DNA from: Comamonadaceae bacterium
GTDB lineage: Bacteria; Pseudomonadota; Gammaproteobacteria; Burkholderiales; Burkholderiaceae_C
Direction of reading: 5' to 3'
Length of the DNA stretch: 7,936 nucleotides
NCBI GenBank assembly: GCA_947460065.1
Contig: CANHGF010000099.1
Coordinates: forward strand, 1 to 7,936
This document shows positions 1-6,958 of the stretch, piece after piece. Within the stretch, counting starts at the first letter, position 1. Every line of letters starts with the position of its first letter. The position numbers were made by a program, and so were the translations under genes. Below the pieces are notes generated by a model, which searched no databases, was not told where the DNA came from, and was given only the letters and a program-made list of their open reading frames with translations.

Positions 1-684
1 ATCACCACCCTGACCAAGCGCATGGCCGAGCAGCTCACCGACTACCTGTCAGACAACGGGGTCAAGGTGCGCTATCTGCACAGCGACGTGGACACGGTCG
101 AAAGGGTGGAGATCTTGCGCGACCTGCGCCTGGGCGCCTTCGACGTGCTGGTGGGCATCAACCTGCTGCGCGAGGGCCTGGACATTCCTGAGGTCTCGCT
201 GGTGGCCATTCTGGACGCCGACAAGGAAGGCTTTTTGCGCGCCGAGCGCAGCCTGATACAGACCATAGGCCGGGCCGCACGCAACCTCAACGGCCGGGCC
301 ATCCTGTACGCCGATCGCATTACCGACTCCATGCGCAAGGCCATGGGCGAGACCGAGCGGCGCCGGCGCAAGCAGATGGCCTTCAACGAGGAGCACGGCA
401 TCATCCCGCGCGGGGTGGTCAAGCGGGTTCGCGATCTGATCGACGGTGTTTACAGCGAAAAGTCCGGGCAGGACGAAAGCCGGCTCGACCCGCAGGCCAT
501 GGCGGTCGACGACATGAGCGAAAAAGACCTGGCCCGAGAGGTCAAGCGCCTGGAAAAGGCCATGCTCGAGCATGCCAAGAACCTGGAGTTTGAAAAAGCT
601 GCCCGGGTCCGTGACCAACTGGCTCGCCTGCAGAAGCAGGTGCTCGGCGCCGCCGGAACCGACGCATTGCCCAACGTTGCCTGA
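1..684 (+). CDS. uvrB: UvrABC excinuclease subunit B, C-terminal part (5' end outside window)
   Basis: UvrB is the damage-verifying helicase-like subunit of nucleotide excision repair. UvrA loads it on DNA, and it then recruits UvrC for incision. The frame is open from base 1, so the gene starts upstream. The 227 residues visible are roughly the last third of a protein that is about 670 aa in E. coli. The fragment opens with [15 protein letters not shown] of the second helicase domain. It then shows the motif V region [17 protein letters not shown] (about residues 54-70) and motif [11 protein letters not shown] (residues 87-95), whose arginines act in ATP hydrolysis. The end carries the UVR domain (about 174-210, with [24 protein letters not shown] spread across it), the coiled-coil hairpin that contacts UvrC. 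The stop is TGA at 682-684. Nothing looks degraded. The gene is functionally unrelated to the isc operon downstream and is separated from it by 251 bases. Confidence 0.97.
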   Translation: MTTLTKRMAEQLTDYLSDNGVKVRYLHSDVDTVERVEILRDLRLGAFDVLVGINLLREGLDIPEVSLVAILDADKEGFLRAERSLIQTIGRAARNLNGRAILYADRITDSMRKAMGETERRRRKQMAFNEEHGIIPRGVVKRVRDLIDGVYSEKSGQDESRLDPQAMAVDDMSEKDLAREVKRLEKAMLEHAKNLEFEKAARVRDQLARLQKQVLGAAGTDALPNVA

Positions 685-687
685 ATT

Positions 688-711
688 TTTTTGCGCCCCC
701 TTGCGCAAAAA
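688..711 (+). terminator. perfect inverted repeat just after uvrB, possible transcript end
   Basis: TTTTTGCGC (688-696) and GCGCAAAAA (703-711) form a perfect 9-bp stem around the loop CCCCTT, starting 3 bases after the uvrB stop. Its position suggests a 3'-end or stabilising structure for the uvrB mRNA. It is not a textbook intrinsic terminator: the T run lies on the 5' arm and the bases after the stem are CCCGG, so no U tract follows on the plus strand. The termination role is inferred from position only. Confidence 0.35.
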
Positions 712-754
712 CCCGGTAAAACGGTAAAGTTCATTCCGCGACTGATTGGTATCG

Positions 755-779
755 GTGTCCCATTAAATTAGTGGGTTTC
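755..779 (+). promoter_or_regulatory. candidate IscR (type 1) operator over the -35 region
   Basis: CCCATTAAATTAGTGGG (759-775) is a near-perfect palindrome, with only one unsymmetrical pair, centred on 767. Its core ATTAAATTAGT matches 10 of 11 positions of the ACTRWWWYAGT core of the E. coli type 1 IscR consensus. Over the full 25-base site (755-779) I count 17 matches, with the outer bases poorly kept. The site covers the -35 element, where a bound repressor would block RNA polymerase. This is consistent with the known autorepression by [2Fe-2S]-IscR. The consensus is from E. coli and this genome may use a variant. Confidence 0.5.
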
Positions 780-791
780 TTCTGGTATACT
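763..791 (+). promoter_or_regulatory. iscR-operon promoter (extended -10)
   Basis: TATACT at 786-791 is a good -10 hexamer, and TGG immediately before it (783-785) makes it an extended -10. A weak -35 (TTAAAT, 763-768, 3 of 6 matches to TTGACA) lies at the ideal 17-base spacing. Transcription would start near 798, about 138 bases before the iscR ATG. This is the only convincing promoter I find between uvrB and iscR. It would drive iscR and, by read-through, the whole iscRSUA-hscBA-fdx cluster. Confidence 0.6.
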
Positions 792-797
792 TGATGA

Positions 798-935
798 AAA
801 CGCTCAACAAAGAAAAGTGACAGGGCAGTCCGCAAAGTCGTCGGAACAAAGGCGCGGGGAGGGTGGAAATCGTACCGGCCGCTTAGGCGGCCGGCGGACC
901 TAACGTCAGTCAAGCAACATTGAAGGAGCTTGAAA
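798..935 (+). other. long iscR 5' leader with strong GC hairpin
   Basis: The inferred untranslated leader from about 798 to the iscR start is roughly 138 nt. CCGGCCGC (875-882) and GCGGCCGG (887-894) form a perfect 8-bp stem with loop TTAG. GTCCG (828-832) can pair with CGGAC (895-899) to close a larger element around it. A competing pairing of 837-844 with 891-899 (one bulge) would disrupt both. No T tract follows the hairpin, so it does not look like an attenuator terminator. I recognise no known riboswitch or RNA family here. The leader boundaries depend on the predicted promoter. Confidence 0.4.
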
Positions 936-1472
936 ATGCGTCTCACAACCAAAGGCCGCTTTGCGGTCACTGCCATGATCGACCTGGCCCTGCGCCAGAA
1001 CAACGGCCCTGTTACCCTGGCCGCCATCAGCCAACGTCAGCAAATTTCGCTGTCGTATCTGGAGCAACTCTTCGGGAAACTGCGCCGGCATGAGCTGGTC
1101 GAGTCCACCCGTGGACCTGGCGGTGGCTACACCCTGGGTCGCAAGGCCAGCGACATCACCGTGGCCGACATCATCGTGTCGGTTGATGAACCCCTGGACG
1201 CCACCAACTGCGGCGGCAAGGAAAACTGCCACGGCGAAGGCGGTCGCTGCATGACCCATGAACTGTGGGCCTCCCTGAACAGCCGCATGGTCGAATTCCT
1301 GGACTCTGTCAGCCTGCAAAAGCTGGTGGACGACCAGTTGGCCAAAGGCGTAGTCATTGAGAACACCCCGCCGGTCAAGAAGGCCGTCTTTGCCGCGCCG
1401 GTGGTTAAGCAGGTTCGGATTAACGCTCCTAATTCAGTCTTTGCCTTGGGCGCTGCTTTCTCCAAGACCTGA
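936..1472 (+). CDS. iscR: Fe-S cluster-sensing transcription regulator IscR (Rrf2 family)
   Basis: IscR is a winged-helix Rrf2-family repressor. It binds a [2Fe-2S] cluster when supply is adequate and then shuts down the isc operon. The protein is 178 aa. I chose ATG 936 because AAGGAG (923-928) sits 7 bases upstream and the protein then begins [19 protein letters not shown], like known IscR. An in-frame TTG at 930 is too close to that Shine-Dalgarno. The helix-turn-helix spans about residues 28-65 ([14 protein letters not shown], then RGPGGGY). Glu43, which governs site discrimination in E. coli IscR, is present. The cluster ligands are Cys92, Cys98 and Cys105 plus His108. The second to third Cys gap is one residue longer than in E. 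coli (C92, C98, C104, H107). The tail after about residue 140 is also longer than in E. coli (178 versus 162 aa) and ends [13 protein letters not shown]. First gene of the operon. Confidence 0.96.
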   Translation: MRLTTKGRFAVTAMIDLALRQNNGPVTLAAISQRQQISLSYLEQLFGKLRRHELVESTRGPGGGYTLGRKASDITVADIIVSVDEPLDATNCGGKENCHGEGGRCMTHELWASLNSRMVEFLDSVSLQKLVDDQLAKGVVIENTPPVKKAVFAAPVVKQVRINAPNSVFALGAAFSKT

Positions 1473-1506
1473 GTCTGGGCCCTTGCGGCCTGTACCCCAG
1501 TGCTTG

Positions 1507-1525
1507 CAGCCTCCGGTGGGGGCTG
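1507..1525 (+). other. hairpin in the iscR-iscS gap
   Basis: CAGCCTCC (1507-1514) pairs with GGGGGCTG (1518-1525) around the loop GGT, giving 8 pairs including one G-U. It lies 34 bases past the iscR stop and 27 bases before iscS. No T tract follows, so read-through to iscS is expected. In E. coli a structure in the same gap protects iscR mRNA while iscSUA is degraded during iron starvation. A similar role here is inference from position. Confidence 0.4.
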
Positions 1526-1552
1526 TAGGCTAAGAACCTCTCCAGAGTTCAC

Positions 1553-2770
1553 ATGCAAACACCTCACTTTCCGATCTACCTGGATTACAGCGCCACCAAC
1601 CCATGTGATCCGCGGGTGGTCGACGCCATGATTCCCTGGTTGCGCGAGCATTTCGGCAACCCGGCTTCGCGCAGCCACGCTTGGGGCTGGGAGGCTGAAG
1701 CGGCAGTGGAAAAAGCCCGTGAGCAGGTGGCCGACTTGATCGGCGCCGACCCGCGTGAGATCGTCTGGACCAGCGGCGCCACCGAGTCCAACAATCTGGC
1801 TTTGAAGGGCGCTGCCCATTTTTACAAAGGCAAGGGCAAGCACATCATCACCGTCAAGACCGAGCACAAGGCGGTGCTCGACACCTGCCGCGAACTGGAG
1901 CGCCAGGGTTTCGAGGTGAGCTACCTCGACGTGCAGGCCGACGGCCTGCTCGACCTGGAAGTGTTCAAGGCCGCCATCCGGCCCGACACCATCCTGGCTT
2001 CGGTGATGTTTGTCAATAACGAAATCGGTGTGGTGCAAGACATTCCCGCCATCGGCGCGATCTGCCGGGCCAAGGGCGTGATTTTCCACGTCGATGCTGC
2101 CCAGGCCACCGGCCGGATAGACGTCGACATGGCCCAACTGCCGGTCGATCTGATGAGCCTGACCTCGCACAAAACCTATGGCCCCAAGGGCATAGGCGCT
2201 CTGTTTGTGCGCCGCAAGCCACGCATTCGCATCGAGGCGCAGATTCACGGCGGCGGCCATGAGCGTGGCATGCGCTCGGGCACCTTGCCCACCCACCAGA
2301 TCGTGGGTATGGGCGAGGCCTACCGCATCGCCAAAGCCGAGATGCATGCCGAGAACGAGCGCATTCACGCGCTGCAGCAGCGCCTGCTCAAAGGCTTGTC
2401 CGACATGGAAGAAGTTTTTCTCAATGGCCATCCTGACAAGCGGGTGCCGCACAACCTGAACATGAGCTTCAACTTCGTCGAGGGCGAGTCGCTGATCATG
2501 GGCATCAAGGGTGTGGCCGTCTCCAGCGGCTCGGCCTGTACTTCGGCCAGCCTGGAGCCCAGCTATGTGCTGCGCGCCTTGGGTCGCAGCGACGAGCTCG
2601 CCCACAGCAGCCTGCGCATGACCATCGGGCGCTGGACCACCGAAGAAGAAATTGATTACGCGGTGCAAACCATCCGCGAGAACGTGGCCCGCCTGCGTGA
2701 GCTGTCGCCCCTGTGGGAGATGCACAAGGACGGCATTGACCTCAATTCGATCCAGTGGGCAGCGCATTAA
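1553..2770 (+). CDS. iscS: Cysteine desulfurase IscS
   Basis: IscS is a cytosolic PLP enzyme that converts L-cysteine to L-alanine and carries the released sulfur as a persulfide. It passes the sulfur to IscU and to other thiolation pathways. The protein is 405 aa, one residue longer than E. coli IscS, and is full length. The fold type I aminotransferase motifs are visible: [14 protein letters not shown] at the N-terminus, TSGATESNN (73-81), His105, Asp181 and Gln184, and SHKTYGPKG (205-213) with PLP Lys207. The mobile active-site loop SSGSACTSA (324-332) carries catalytic Cys329. The C-terminus ([19 protein letters not shown]) is the IscU-docking tail. ATG 1553 starts the protein at the family's usual position. 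Only a weak AGAG (1544-1547) precedes it. The gap to iscR is 80 bases and contains a hairpin. A long open frame on the opposite strand here is a shadow of this gene. Confidence 0.98.
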   Translation: MQTPHFPIYLDYSATNPCDPRVVDAMIPWLREHFGNPASRSHAWGWEAEAAVEKAREQVADLIGADPREIVWTSGATESNNLALKGAAHFYKGKGKHIITVKTEHKAVLDTCRELERQGFEVSYLDVQADGLLDLEVFKAAIRPDTILASVMFVNNEIGVVQDIPAIGAICRAKGVIFHVDAAQATGRIDVDMAQLPVDLMSLTSHKTYGPKGIGALFVRRKPRIRIEAQIHGGGHERGMRSGTLPTHQIVGMGEAYRIAKAEMHAENERIHALQQRLLKGLSDMEEVFLNGHPDKRVPHNLNMSFNFVEGESLIMGIKGVAVSSGSACTSASLEPSYVLRALGRSDELAHSSLRMTIGRWTTEEEIDYAVQTIRENVARLRELSPLWEMHKDGIDLNSIQWAAH

Positions 2771-2782
2771 AACGATTTATCG

Positions 2783-2797
2783 GGCGCTCGCAGCGCC
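2783..2797 (+). other. small hairpin in the iscS-iscU gap
   Basis: GGCGCT (2783-2788) and AGCGCC (2792-2797) form a perfect 6-bp stem with the 3-base loop CGC. It lies within the 48-base gap between the iscS stop and iscU start, upstream of the iscU ribosome-binding site (GAGG, 2806-2809). There is no U tract, so it is not a terminator. It may slow mRNA decay or set the stoichiometry of iscU relative to iscS. That role is inferred. Confidence 0.35.
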
Positions 2798-2818
2798 TGC
2801 ATCCAGAGGGACTTGAAC

Positions 2819-3217
2819 ATGGCTTACAGCGACAAAGTGGTTGACCACTATGAGAACCCCCGCAACGTCGGCTCCTTTGAAAAGGGCGACGATTCGGTCG
2901 GCACCGGCATGGTCGGCGCCCCCGCCTGCGGCGACGTGATGAAGCTGCAGATCAAGGTCAATGCGCAAACCGGCGTCATTGAAGATGCACGCTTCAAGAC
3001 CTACGGCTGTGGCTCTGCGATAGCCTCGAGCTCGCTGGTGACCGAGTGGGTCAAAGGCAAGACGCTCGACGAGGCCGCATCCATTAAAAACAGCGCCATC
3101 GCCGAGGAACTGGCCTTGCCGCCGGTCAAGATCCACTGCTCTATCCTGGCCGAAGACGCCATCAAGGCGGCGGTCAACGACTACAAGCAGCGTCACGGCC
3201 AGACGCAGGCGGCCTGA
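2819..3217 (+). CDS. iscU: Fe-S cluster assembly scaffold IscU
   Basis: IscU is the scaffold on which [2Fe-2S] clusters are built from IscS-derived sulfur and iron before transfer to clients. The protein is 132 aa, close to the family norm. ATG 2819 is chosen because it gives MAYSDKVVDHYENPRNVGSF, the canonical N-terminus, with GAGG (2806-2809) at good spacing. An in-frame TTG at 2813 would add only two residues. All cluster ligands are present: Cys37 in GAPACGDVM with Asp39 beside it, Cys64 in TYGCGSAIASSSL, and His106 and Cys107 in KIHCSIL. LPPVK (100-104) is the recognition motif bound by HscA, which agrees with hscB and hscA lying downstream. It follows iscS by 48 bases. Confidence 0.98.
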   Translation: MAYSDKVVDHYENPRNVGSFEKGDDSVGTGMVGAPACGDVMKLQIKVNAQTGVIEDARFKTYGCGSAIASSSLVTEWVKGKTLDEAASIKNSAIAEELALPPVKIHCSILAEDAIKAAVNDYKQRHGQTQAA

Positions 3218-3244
3218 GTTTTGTCCACCACCGATTCGACCACC

Positions 3245-3568
3245 ATGTCTGTGACGCTGACTGACGCTGCGGCTCGCCACGTCAACCGCTACATGGCAAA
3301 GCGCGGCAAAGGCGTGGGCATACGGCTGGGCGTCAAGACCACCGGCTGCTCCGGCTTGGCTTACAAGCTCGAATATGCCGATGAAATCGCCGAGGAAGAC
3401 GTCATCTTCGAAGATAACGGCGTCAAGGTGCTGGTCGACCCCAAGAGCCTGGCCTACATCGACGGCACCCAGTTGGACTTCGTGCGCGAGGGGCTCAACG
3501 AGGGCTTCAAGTTCATCAATCCGAATGAGAGAGACCGCTGCGGCTGTGGCGAGTCCTTCCGCGTGTGA
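3245..3568 (+). CDS. iscA: A-type Fe-S carrier protein IscA
   Basis: IscA is an A-type carrier that receives clusters or iron and delivers them to apo-proteins. With ATG 3245 the protein is 107 aa and begins [13 protein letters not shown], the same length and register as E. coli IscA (MSITLSDSAA). The conserved cysteines are Cys35 (TTGCSGLAY), Cys99 and Cys101 (RCGCGESF). [14 protein letters not shown] is also typical of the family. A TTG at 3221, three bases past the iscU stop, would add eight residues (MSTTDSTT) that E. coli IscA lacks. Neither start has a recognisable Shine-Dalgarno, so translation is probably coupled to iscU, and the exact start is less certain than the gene. The stop overlaps the hscB start. 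Confidence 0.96.
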   Translation: MSVTLTDAAARHVNRYMAKRGKGVGIRLGVKTTGCSGLAYKLEYADEIAEEDVIFEDNGVKVLVDPKSLAYIDGTQLDFVREGLNEGFKFINPNERDRCGCGESFRV

Positions 3569-4083
3569 ACCTGCAATCTGACGACTTCGAGCTCTTCGGT
3601 CTGCCAGCGCGCTTCGCCCAGGACACTGCCGTCATCGACGCGCGCTGGAAGCAGTTGCAGCGCCAGGCTCATCCCGACCGCTTCGCCGACCAGGGTCAGG
3701 CCGCACAGCGCCTGGCCATGCAGTGGTCGGTACGCATCAATGAAGCCCACCAGCGCCTGAAGAATCCGCTCAAGCGCGCAGCCTATCTGTGCGAGTTGCG
3801 CGGCTCGCCGATTCGGGCGCATGACAACACCGCCATGCCTGCCGAGTTTCTGATGCAGCAGATCCAGCACAGAGAAGCGCTGGAAGAAGCCGAAAGCCCC
3901 GTCGCCTTGGAGGCGCTGGCCGATGAAATTCAGGCGCAAAAAGCACAATTGCTCGAGCAGTTGGAAGCCAGCCTAGACCAGCAGGCCGATGCGACTCAGG
4001 CCGCCCAGCAGGTCAGGGCACTGATGTTCGTCGAGCGCTTTGCCCAGGAGATCGATGCCCGCATCGACCAGATCTGCGCCTGA
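3565..4083 (+). CDS. hscB: J-domain co-chaperone HscB (Hsc20)
   Basis: HscB is a specialised J-protein that brings IscU to HscA and stimulates HscA ATPase activity, promoting cluster release. It is 172 aa. It starts at GTG 3565, which overlaps the iscA stop as GTGA (3565-3568), a typical translational-coupling arrangement. The start gives [17 protein letters not shown], matching the Hsc20 N-terminus. The J-domain occupies about residues 5-75, with the essential HPD triad at 36-38 (QAHPDRF). Next comes [18 protein letters not shown], then a C-terminal helical bundle with [19 protein letters not shown], the face that binds IscU in the family. The C-terminal half is rich in Gln, Ala and Glu. It lies directly upstream of its partner hscA, 75 bases away. 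Confidence 0.96.
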   Translation: MNLQSDDFELFGLPARFAQDTAVIDARWKQLQRQAHPDRFADQGQAAQRLAMQWSVRINEAHQRLKNPLKRAAYLCELRGSPIRAHDNTAMPAEFLMQQIQHREALEEAESPVALEALADEIQAQKAQLLEQLEASLDQQADATQAAQQVRALMFVERFAQEIDARIDQICA

Positions 4084-4158
4084 GCGGCCAGCCCCGGCAG
4101 CGCTGTGCGGCCGACATGCTTTTGCACCCATTCACAACGATTCTCAGCCTATTTACGC

Positions 4159-6009
4159 ATGGCCCTTTTGCAGATCTCCGAACCCGGCCAGGCGCCTGAC
4201 CCTCATGCCCGCCGCATTGGTATAGGCATAGACCTGGGCACCACCCATTCGCTGACAGCTGCGGTGCGCCACGGCGTGGCCGAGTGCCTGCCCGATGAGT
4301 CTGGGCAGGTGATCCTGCCCAGCGTGGTGCGCTACCTTGAAGGCGGCGGCCGCCAGATCGGCCAGACAGCTCTGGCCGCGCAGGTCGCCGACCCGCGCAA
4401 TACCATCGCCTCGGTCAAGCGTTTGATGGGCCGCCGGCTGGCTGACATCAAGTCCCCGCCGCCTTATGAACTGATCGACCAACCCGGCATGGTGGCCATC
4501 AGCACCGTTGCCGGCCAAAAAAGCCCGGTCGAGGTCAGTGCTGAAATCCTGGCCACGCTGCGCTACCGGGCCGAGGACAGCTTCAATGCCGACATCGACG
4601 GTGCCGTCATCACCGTGCCGGCCTATTTTGACGACGCGCAGCGCCAGGCCACCAAAGACGCGGCGCAACTGGCCGGCCTCAACGTACTGCGCCTGATCAA
4701 CGAGCCAACGGCAGCGGCCATCGCCTATGGGTTGGACAACGCCAGCGAAGGCCTGTTTGCGGTTTATGACCTGGGCGGCGGTACCTTCGATATTTCTATC
4801 CTGCGGCTGACCCGGGGGGTGTTTGAGGTGGTGGCCACTGGCGGCGACTCTGCCCTGGGCGGCGACGACTACGACCGCGCCCTGGCCGAGGACATGGCGC
4901 GCGAGGCCGGCTTGGGACCTCTGTCTGCCACCGACCTGGCCGCTGTGATGTGGCAGGCCCGACAGGCCAAGGAAGCCCTGAGCGGCAGCGAACAGGCGAC
5001 GGTCACCCTTGAGATCCAGGGCCAGGCCAAACACTGGACCCTCCAGCGCGATCGTTTTGAACAGGTGACCGCCGCCCTGACCCAGCGAACCATGGTCGCG
5101 GTCCGCCGGGTCTTGCGTGATGCGCAGCTGAGCAGCCAGGAGATTCAGGGCGTGGTCATGGTCGGCGGTTCAACCCGCATGCCCGTGGTGCGCGAGGCGG
5201 TGCGCGAGTTTTTCGGTCAGGAGCCCTTGACCAACCTCAACCCTGACGAGGTGGTGGCCCTGGGCGCGGCCATTTCGGCCAACCAGTTGGTCGGCAACCG
5301 AGGCGCTGAAGACCTGCTCCTGCTGGACGTGATTCCGCTCTCGCTGGGCCTGGAGACCATGGGCGGCCTGGTCGAGCGCATTGTGCCGCGCAATCAGACC
5401 ATTCCGACCGCCATGGCGCAGGACTTCACCACCTACCAGGACGGGCAGACCGCCCTGGCCCTGCACGTGGTGCAGGGCGAGCGCGACATGGTGGCCGATT
5501 GCCGCAGCCTGGCGCGTTTTGAACTGCGTGGCATTCCCCCCATGGCCGCCGGCGCTGCCCGCATCCGGGTGACCTTCACTGTCGACGCTGACGGGCTGCT
5601 CACGGTGAGCGCGCAGGAGCAGCTCAGCGGTGTGCAGGCGCAGATCGACGTCAAGCCCTCTTATGGCCTGTCGGACGACGACATCGCGCGCATGCTCAAA
5701 GACGGCTTTGCCACGGCCCAGCAAGACATGCAGGCCCGGGCCCTGGCCGAGGCCCAGGTCGACGCCGACCGCATGGTGCTGGCCACCCGCAGCGCGATGC
5801 AGGCCGACCCCGAGTTGCTCGAAGGTGCCGAGCGGCAAGAAATTGAAGCCCTTATCTCGGCCTTGCAGCAGCAGCGTAGCCAGGGCGATGTAGCCGCGGT
5901 CGAAGCGGCCACCCAGGCCTTGGCCCAGGCCACCGAAGCCTTTGCGGCCCGCCGCATGAACAAAGGCATCGCGCAGGCGCTGGCCGGTAAAAACATCGCA
6001 ACACTCTGA
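4159..6009 (+). CDS. hscA: Hsp70-type chaperone HscA for Fe-S cluster transfer
   Basis: HscA is an Hsp70 specialised for IscU. It binds the IscU LPPVK motif in an ATP cycle driven by HscB. ATG 4159 gives [20 protein letters not shown] and 616 aa, the same length and near-identical opening as E. coli HscA. A GTG at 4105 in the same frame would add 18 unconserved residues. The nucleotide-binding domain shows [11 protein letters not shown] (21-31), [26 protein letters not shown] (204-215) and [10 protein letters not shown] (335-344). The interdomain linker is [12 protein letters not shown] (386-397). The substrate-binding domain follows, with a helical lid rich in Ala and Gln. The lid ends in [20 protein letters not shown], without the EEVD-type tail of cytosolic eukaryotic Hsp70. 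No Shine-Dalgarno is evident before the start. The gap of 75 bases from hscB is the second longest in the operon, after iscR-iscS. Confidence 0.97.
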   Translation: MALLQISEPGQAPDPHARRIGIGIDLGTTHSLTAAVRHGVAECLPDESGQVILPSVVRYLEGGGRQIGQTALAAQVADPRNTIASVKRLMGRRLADIKSPPPYELIDQPGMVAISTVAGQKSPVEVSAEILATLRYRAEDSFNADIDGAVITVPAYFDDAQRQATKDAAQLAGLNVLRLINEPTAAAIAYGLDNASEGLFAVYDLGGGTFDISILRLTRGVFEVVATGGDSALGGDDYDRALAEDMAREAGLGPLSATDLAAVMWQARQAKEALSGSEQATVTLEIQGQAKHWTLQRDRFEQVTAALTQRTMVAVRRVLRDAQLSSQEIQGVVMVGGSTRMPVVREAVREFFGQEPLTNLNPDEVVALGAAISANQLVGNRGAEDLLLLDVIPLSLGLETMGGLVERIVPRNQTIPTAMAQDFTTYQDGQTALALHVVQGERDMVADCRSLARFELRGIPPMAAGAARIRVTFTVDADGLLTVSAQEQLSGVQAQIDVKPSYGLSDDDIARMLKDGFATAQQDMQARALAEAQVDADRMVLATRSAMQADPELLEGAERQEIEALISALQQQRSQGDVAAVEAATQALAQATEAFAARRMNKGIAQALAGKNIATL

Positions 6010-6017
6010 GTCTTCCC

Positions 6018-6356
6018 ATGCCCATCATCCAGGTCCTGCCTCACCCCGAGTACTGCCCGCAGGGCGCGCAGATCAGCGCGCCTTCCGGCACCTCGATCTG
6101 CGAGGCCCTGTTGGACAACAACATCCCCATCGAACACGCCTGCGACATGAGCTGCGCCTGCACCACCTGCCATGTGCTGGTCAGGAAAGGCTATGAGTCG
6201 CTCAATGAGGCCGATGAGAATGAAGAAGACCTGCTCGACCGAGCCTGGGGTCTGGAGCCGCAGTCCCGCCTGAGCTGCCAGGCCATCTTGGCGCAGCAAG
6301 ACCTGACGGTGGAAATCCCCAAGTACTCGATCAACCACGCCAAAGAAAACCACTGA
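6018..6356 (+). CDS. fdx: Isc-type [2Fe-2S] ferredoxin
   Basis: This is the adrenodoxin-like ferredoxin of the Isc system, thought to supply electrons for cluster assembly on IscU/IscS. The protein is 112 aa versus 111 in E. coli, with a matching N-terminus (MPIIQVLPHPEYCPQGAQIS). The cluster motif is IEHACDMSCACTTCHVLV, with ligands Cys42, Cys48, Cys51 and Cys87. The extra conserved Cys46 is also present. AWGLEPQSRLSCQA and the C-terminal VEIPKYSINHAKENH are characteristic of the family. It starts 8 bases after the hscA stop with no clear Shine-Dalgarno, so it is probably coupled to hscA. It is the last gene of the operon. The iscX gene found next in E. coli is absent, and a convergent gene begins its stop 22 bases further on. 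A 6-bp hairpin (6350-6367) at the end has no U tract. Confidence 0.97.
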   Translation: MPIIQVLPHPEYCPQGAQISAPSGTSICEALLDNNIPIEHACDMSCACTTCHVLVRKGYESLNEADENEEDLLDRAWGLEPQSRLSCQAILAQQDLTVEIPKYSINHAKENH

Positions 6357-6378
6357 AGTGACAGTGGGGCAGGGCTGC

Positions 6379-6897
6379 TCAAGACTGGAACAGCACGGTT
6401 TTCGGCTCCAGGCAGGCGGGTAATTGCGCCGGCATGTCGGGCGCACCGGCTCTCAGATGCCGGCGTATGCGGGGCGCGACCCTCCACGGGTGAGTGCTAC
6501 CGCTCCAGATCGCAGGCTCGACAATCTTCATCCCCTCGGCGCTTTCGCGCAGCACCACCACCGCCGGGTTCAAGGCGTCAAACGACACCTCTGCCAGCCA
6601 CCAGGAGCCCGAGCGCAACACCTGATGCAACTGCGCGCTGTGTGATTGCGGCGGGCTGAATTCTCTAATGCGGGCCATTGCAGTCTGCGCTTCGGCGGTT
6701 TTTGGATCCACCGTTTGCACCGCACCGCAGCTGCGGGTCACGGCGTTGGCCTGATCTTCCAGCCAACCCAGAGGGTCGTAAAGCCGGCCCTGGGTCGCCA
6801 GGAAGCTGCGGCCATCGACCTCGTTCAGATCGACATGGGCATCGACCACACCCAGCGTGGTGATGATCAGCAGGGTCAGGGCAACGTGGCGCTTCAT
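6379..6897 (-). CDS. hypothetical exported protein, no family recognised
   Basis: This is a 172-aa frame on the minus strand, convergent with fdx (22-base gap) and divergent from dnaQ (61-base gap). The N-terminus has the layout of a Sec signal peptide: Lys and Arg at positions 2-3, a hydrophobic core (VALTLLIITTLGVV), and a plausible cleavage after VVDA (residue 20). The mature part would be about 152 aa with no further membrane segment, so it is probably periplasmic. It has two cysteines, Cys57 and Cys162, that could form a disulfide. It also has a Trp-rich middle (SGSWWLAEV, AIWSGSTHPWRV) and a basic stretch RIRRHLR. No lipobox is seen. I do not recognise a domain. The frame is much better behaved than the other antisense frames here: it fills exactly the space between two genes and has a signal peptide. 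No Shine-Dalgarno is visible before the ATG, so the start is uncertain. Confidence 0.72.
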   Translation of the reverse strand: MKRHVALTLLIITTLGVVDAHVDLNEVDGRSFLATQGRLYDPLGWLEDQANAVTRSCGAVQTVDPKTAEAQTAMARIREFSPPQSHSAQLHQVLRSGSWWLAEVSFDALNPAVVVLRESAEGMKIVEPAIWSGSTHPWRVAPRIRRHLRAGAPDMPAQLPACLEPKTVLFQS

Positions 6898-6917
6898 GGT
6901 GCGACAAGGAGTATGTC

Positions 6918-6950
6918 ATGCAGCCCCCTCGCCCCGGACCTGCGGGATAA
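6918..6950 (+). CDS. possible 10-aa leader ORF before dnaQ
   Basis: AAGGAG (6906-6911), the best Shine-Dalgarno in this region, sits 6 bases before ATG 6918. That ATG opens a ten-codon frame encoding MQPPRPGPAG, with TAA at 6948-6950. The stop lies 8 bases before the dnaQ ATG, which has no good ribosome-binding site of its own. The frame is different from dnaQ, so the Shine-Dalgarno cannot serve a longer dnaQ start. Four of ten residues are proline, including a PP pair. GCGGG (6942-6946) and TCCGC (6951-6955) can form a small hairpin across the stop. A translated leader coupled to dnaQ is inferred. It could also be chance. Confidence 0.3.
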   Translation: MQPPRPGPAG

Positions 6951-6958
6951 TCCGCGCC

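Noticed and set aside
930..935. TTG at 930 as the iscR start, and TTG at 2813 as the iscU start.
   Set aside because: Both add only two residues and lie too close to the ribosome-binding site. ATG 936 and ATG 2819 give the canonical family N-termini.
1127..2767. A 546-codon open frame on the minus strand opposite iscR and iscS.
   Set aside because: It is the reverse-frame shadow of two unmistakable genes in GC-rich DNA. It has low-complexity His/Ala/Gly/Val composition and no recognisable motif.
4084..4158. A separate promoter for hscA in the hscB-hscA gap (TTGCAC at 4122 looked like a -35).
   Set aside because: No -10 hexamer lies at acceptable spacing. The nearest AT-rich hexamer is 22 bases away.
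4153..5034. Long minus-strand frames opposite hscA (also 5170-5838 and 5661-6446).
   Set aside because: They overlap hscA, a full-length conserved gene, and show the composition expected of shadow frames. No signal peptide, domain or ribosome-binding site was seen.
6350..6367. A terminator at the end of fdx (CCACTG/CAGTGG).
   Set aside because: The stem is only 6 bp and is followed by GGGCAGGG rather than a T tract, so it is not a convincing intrinsic terminator.
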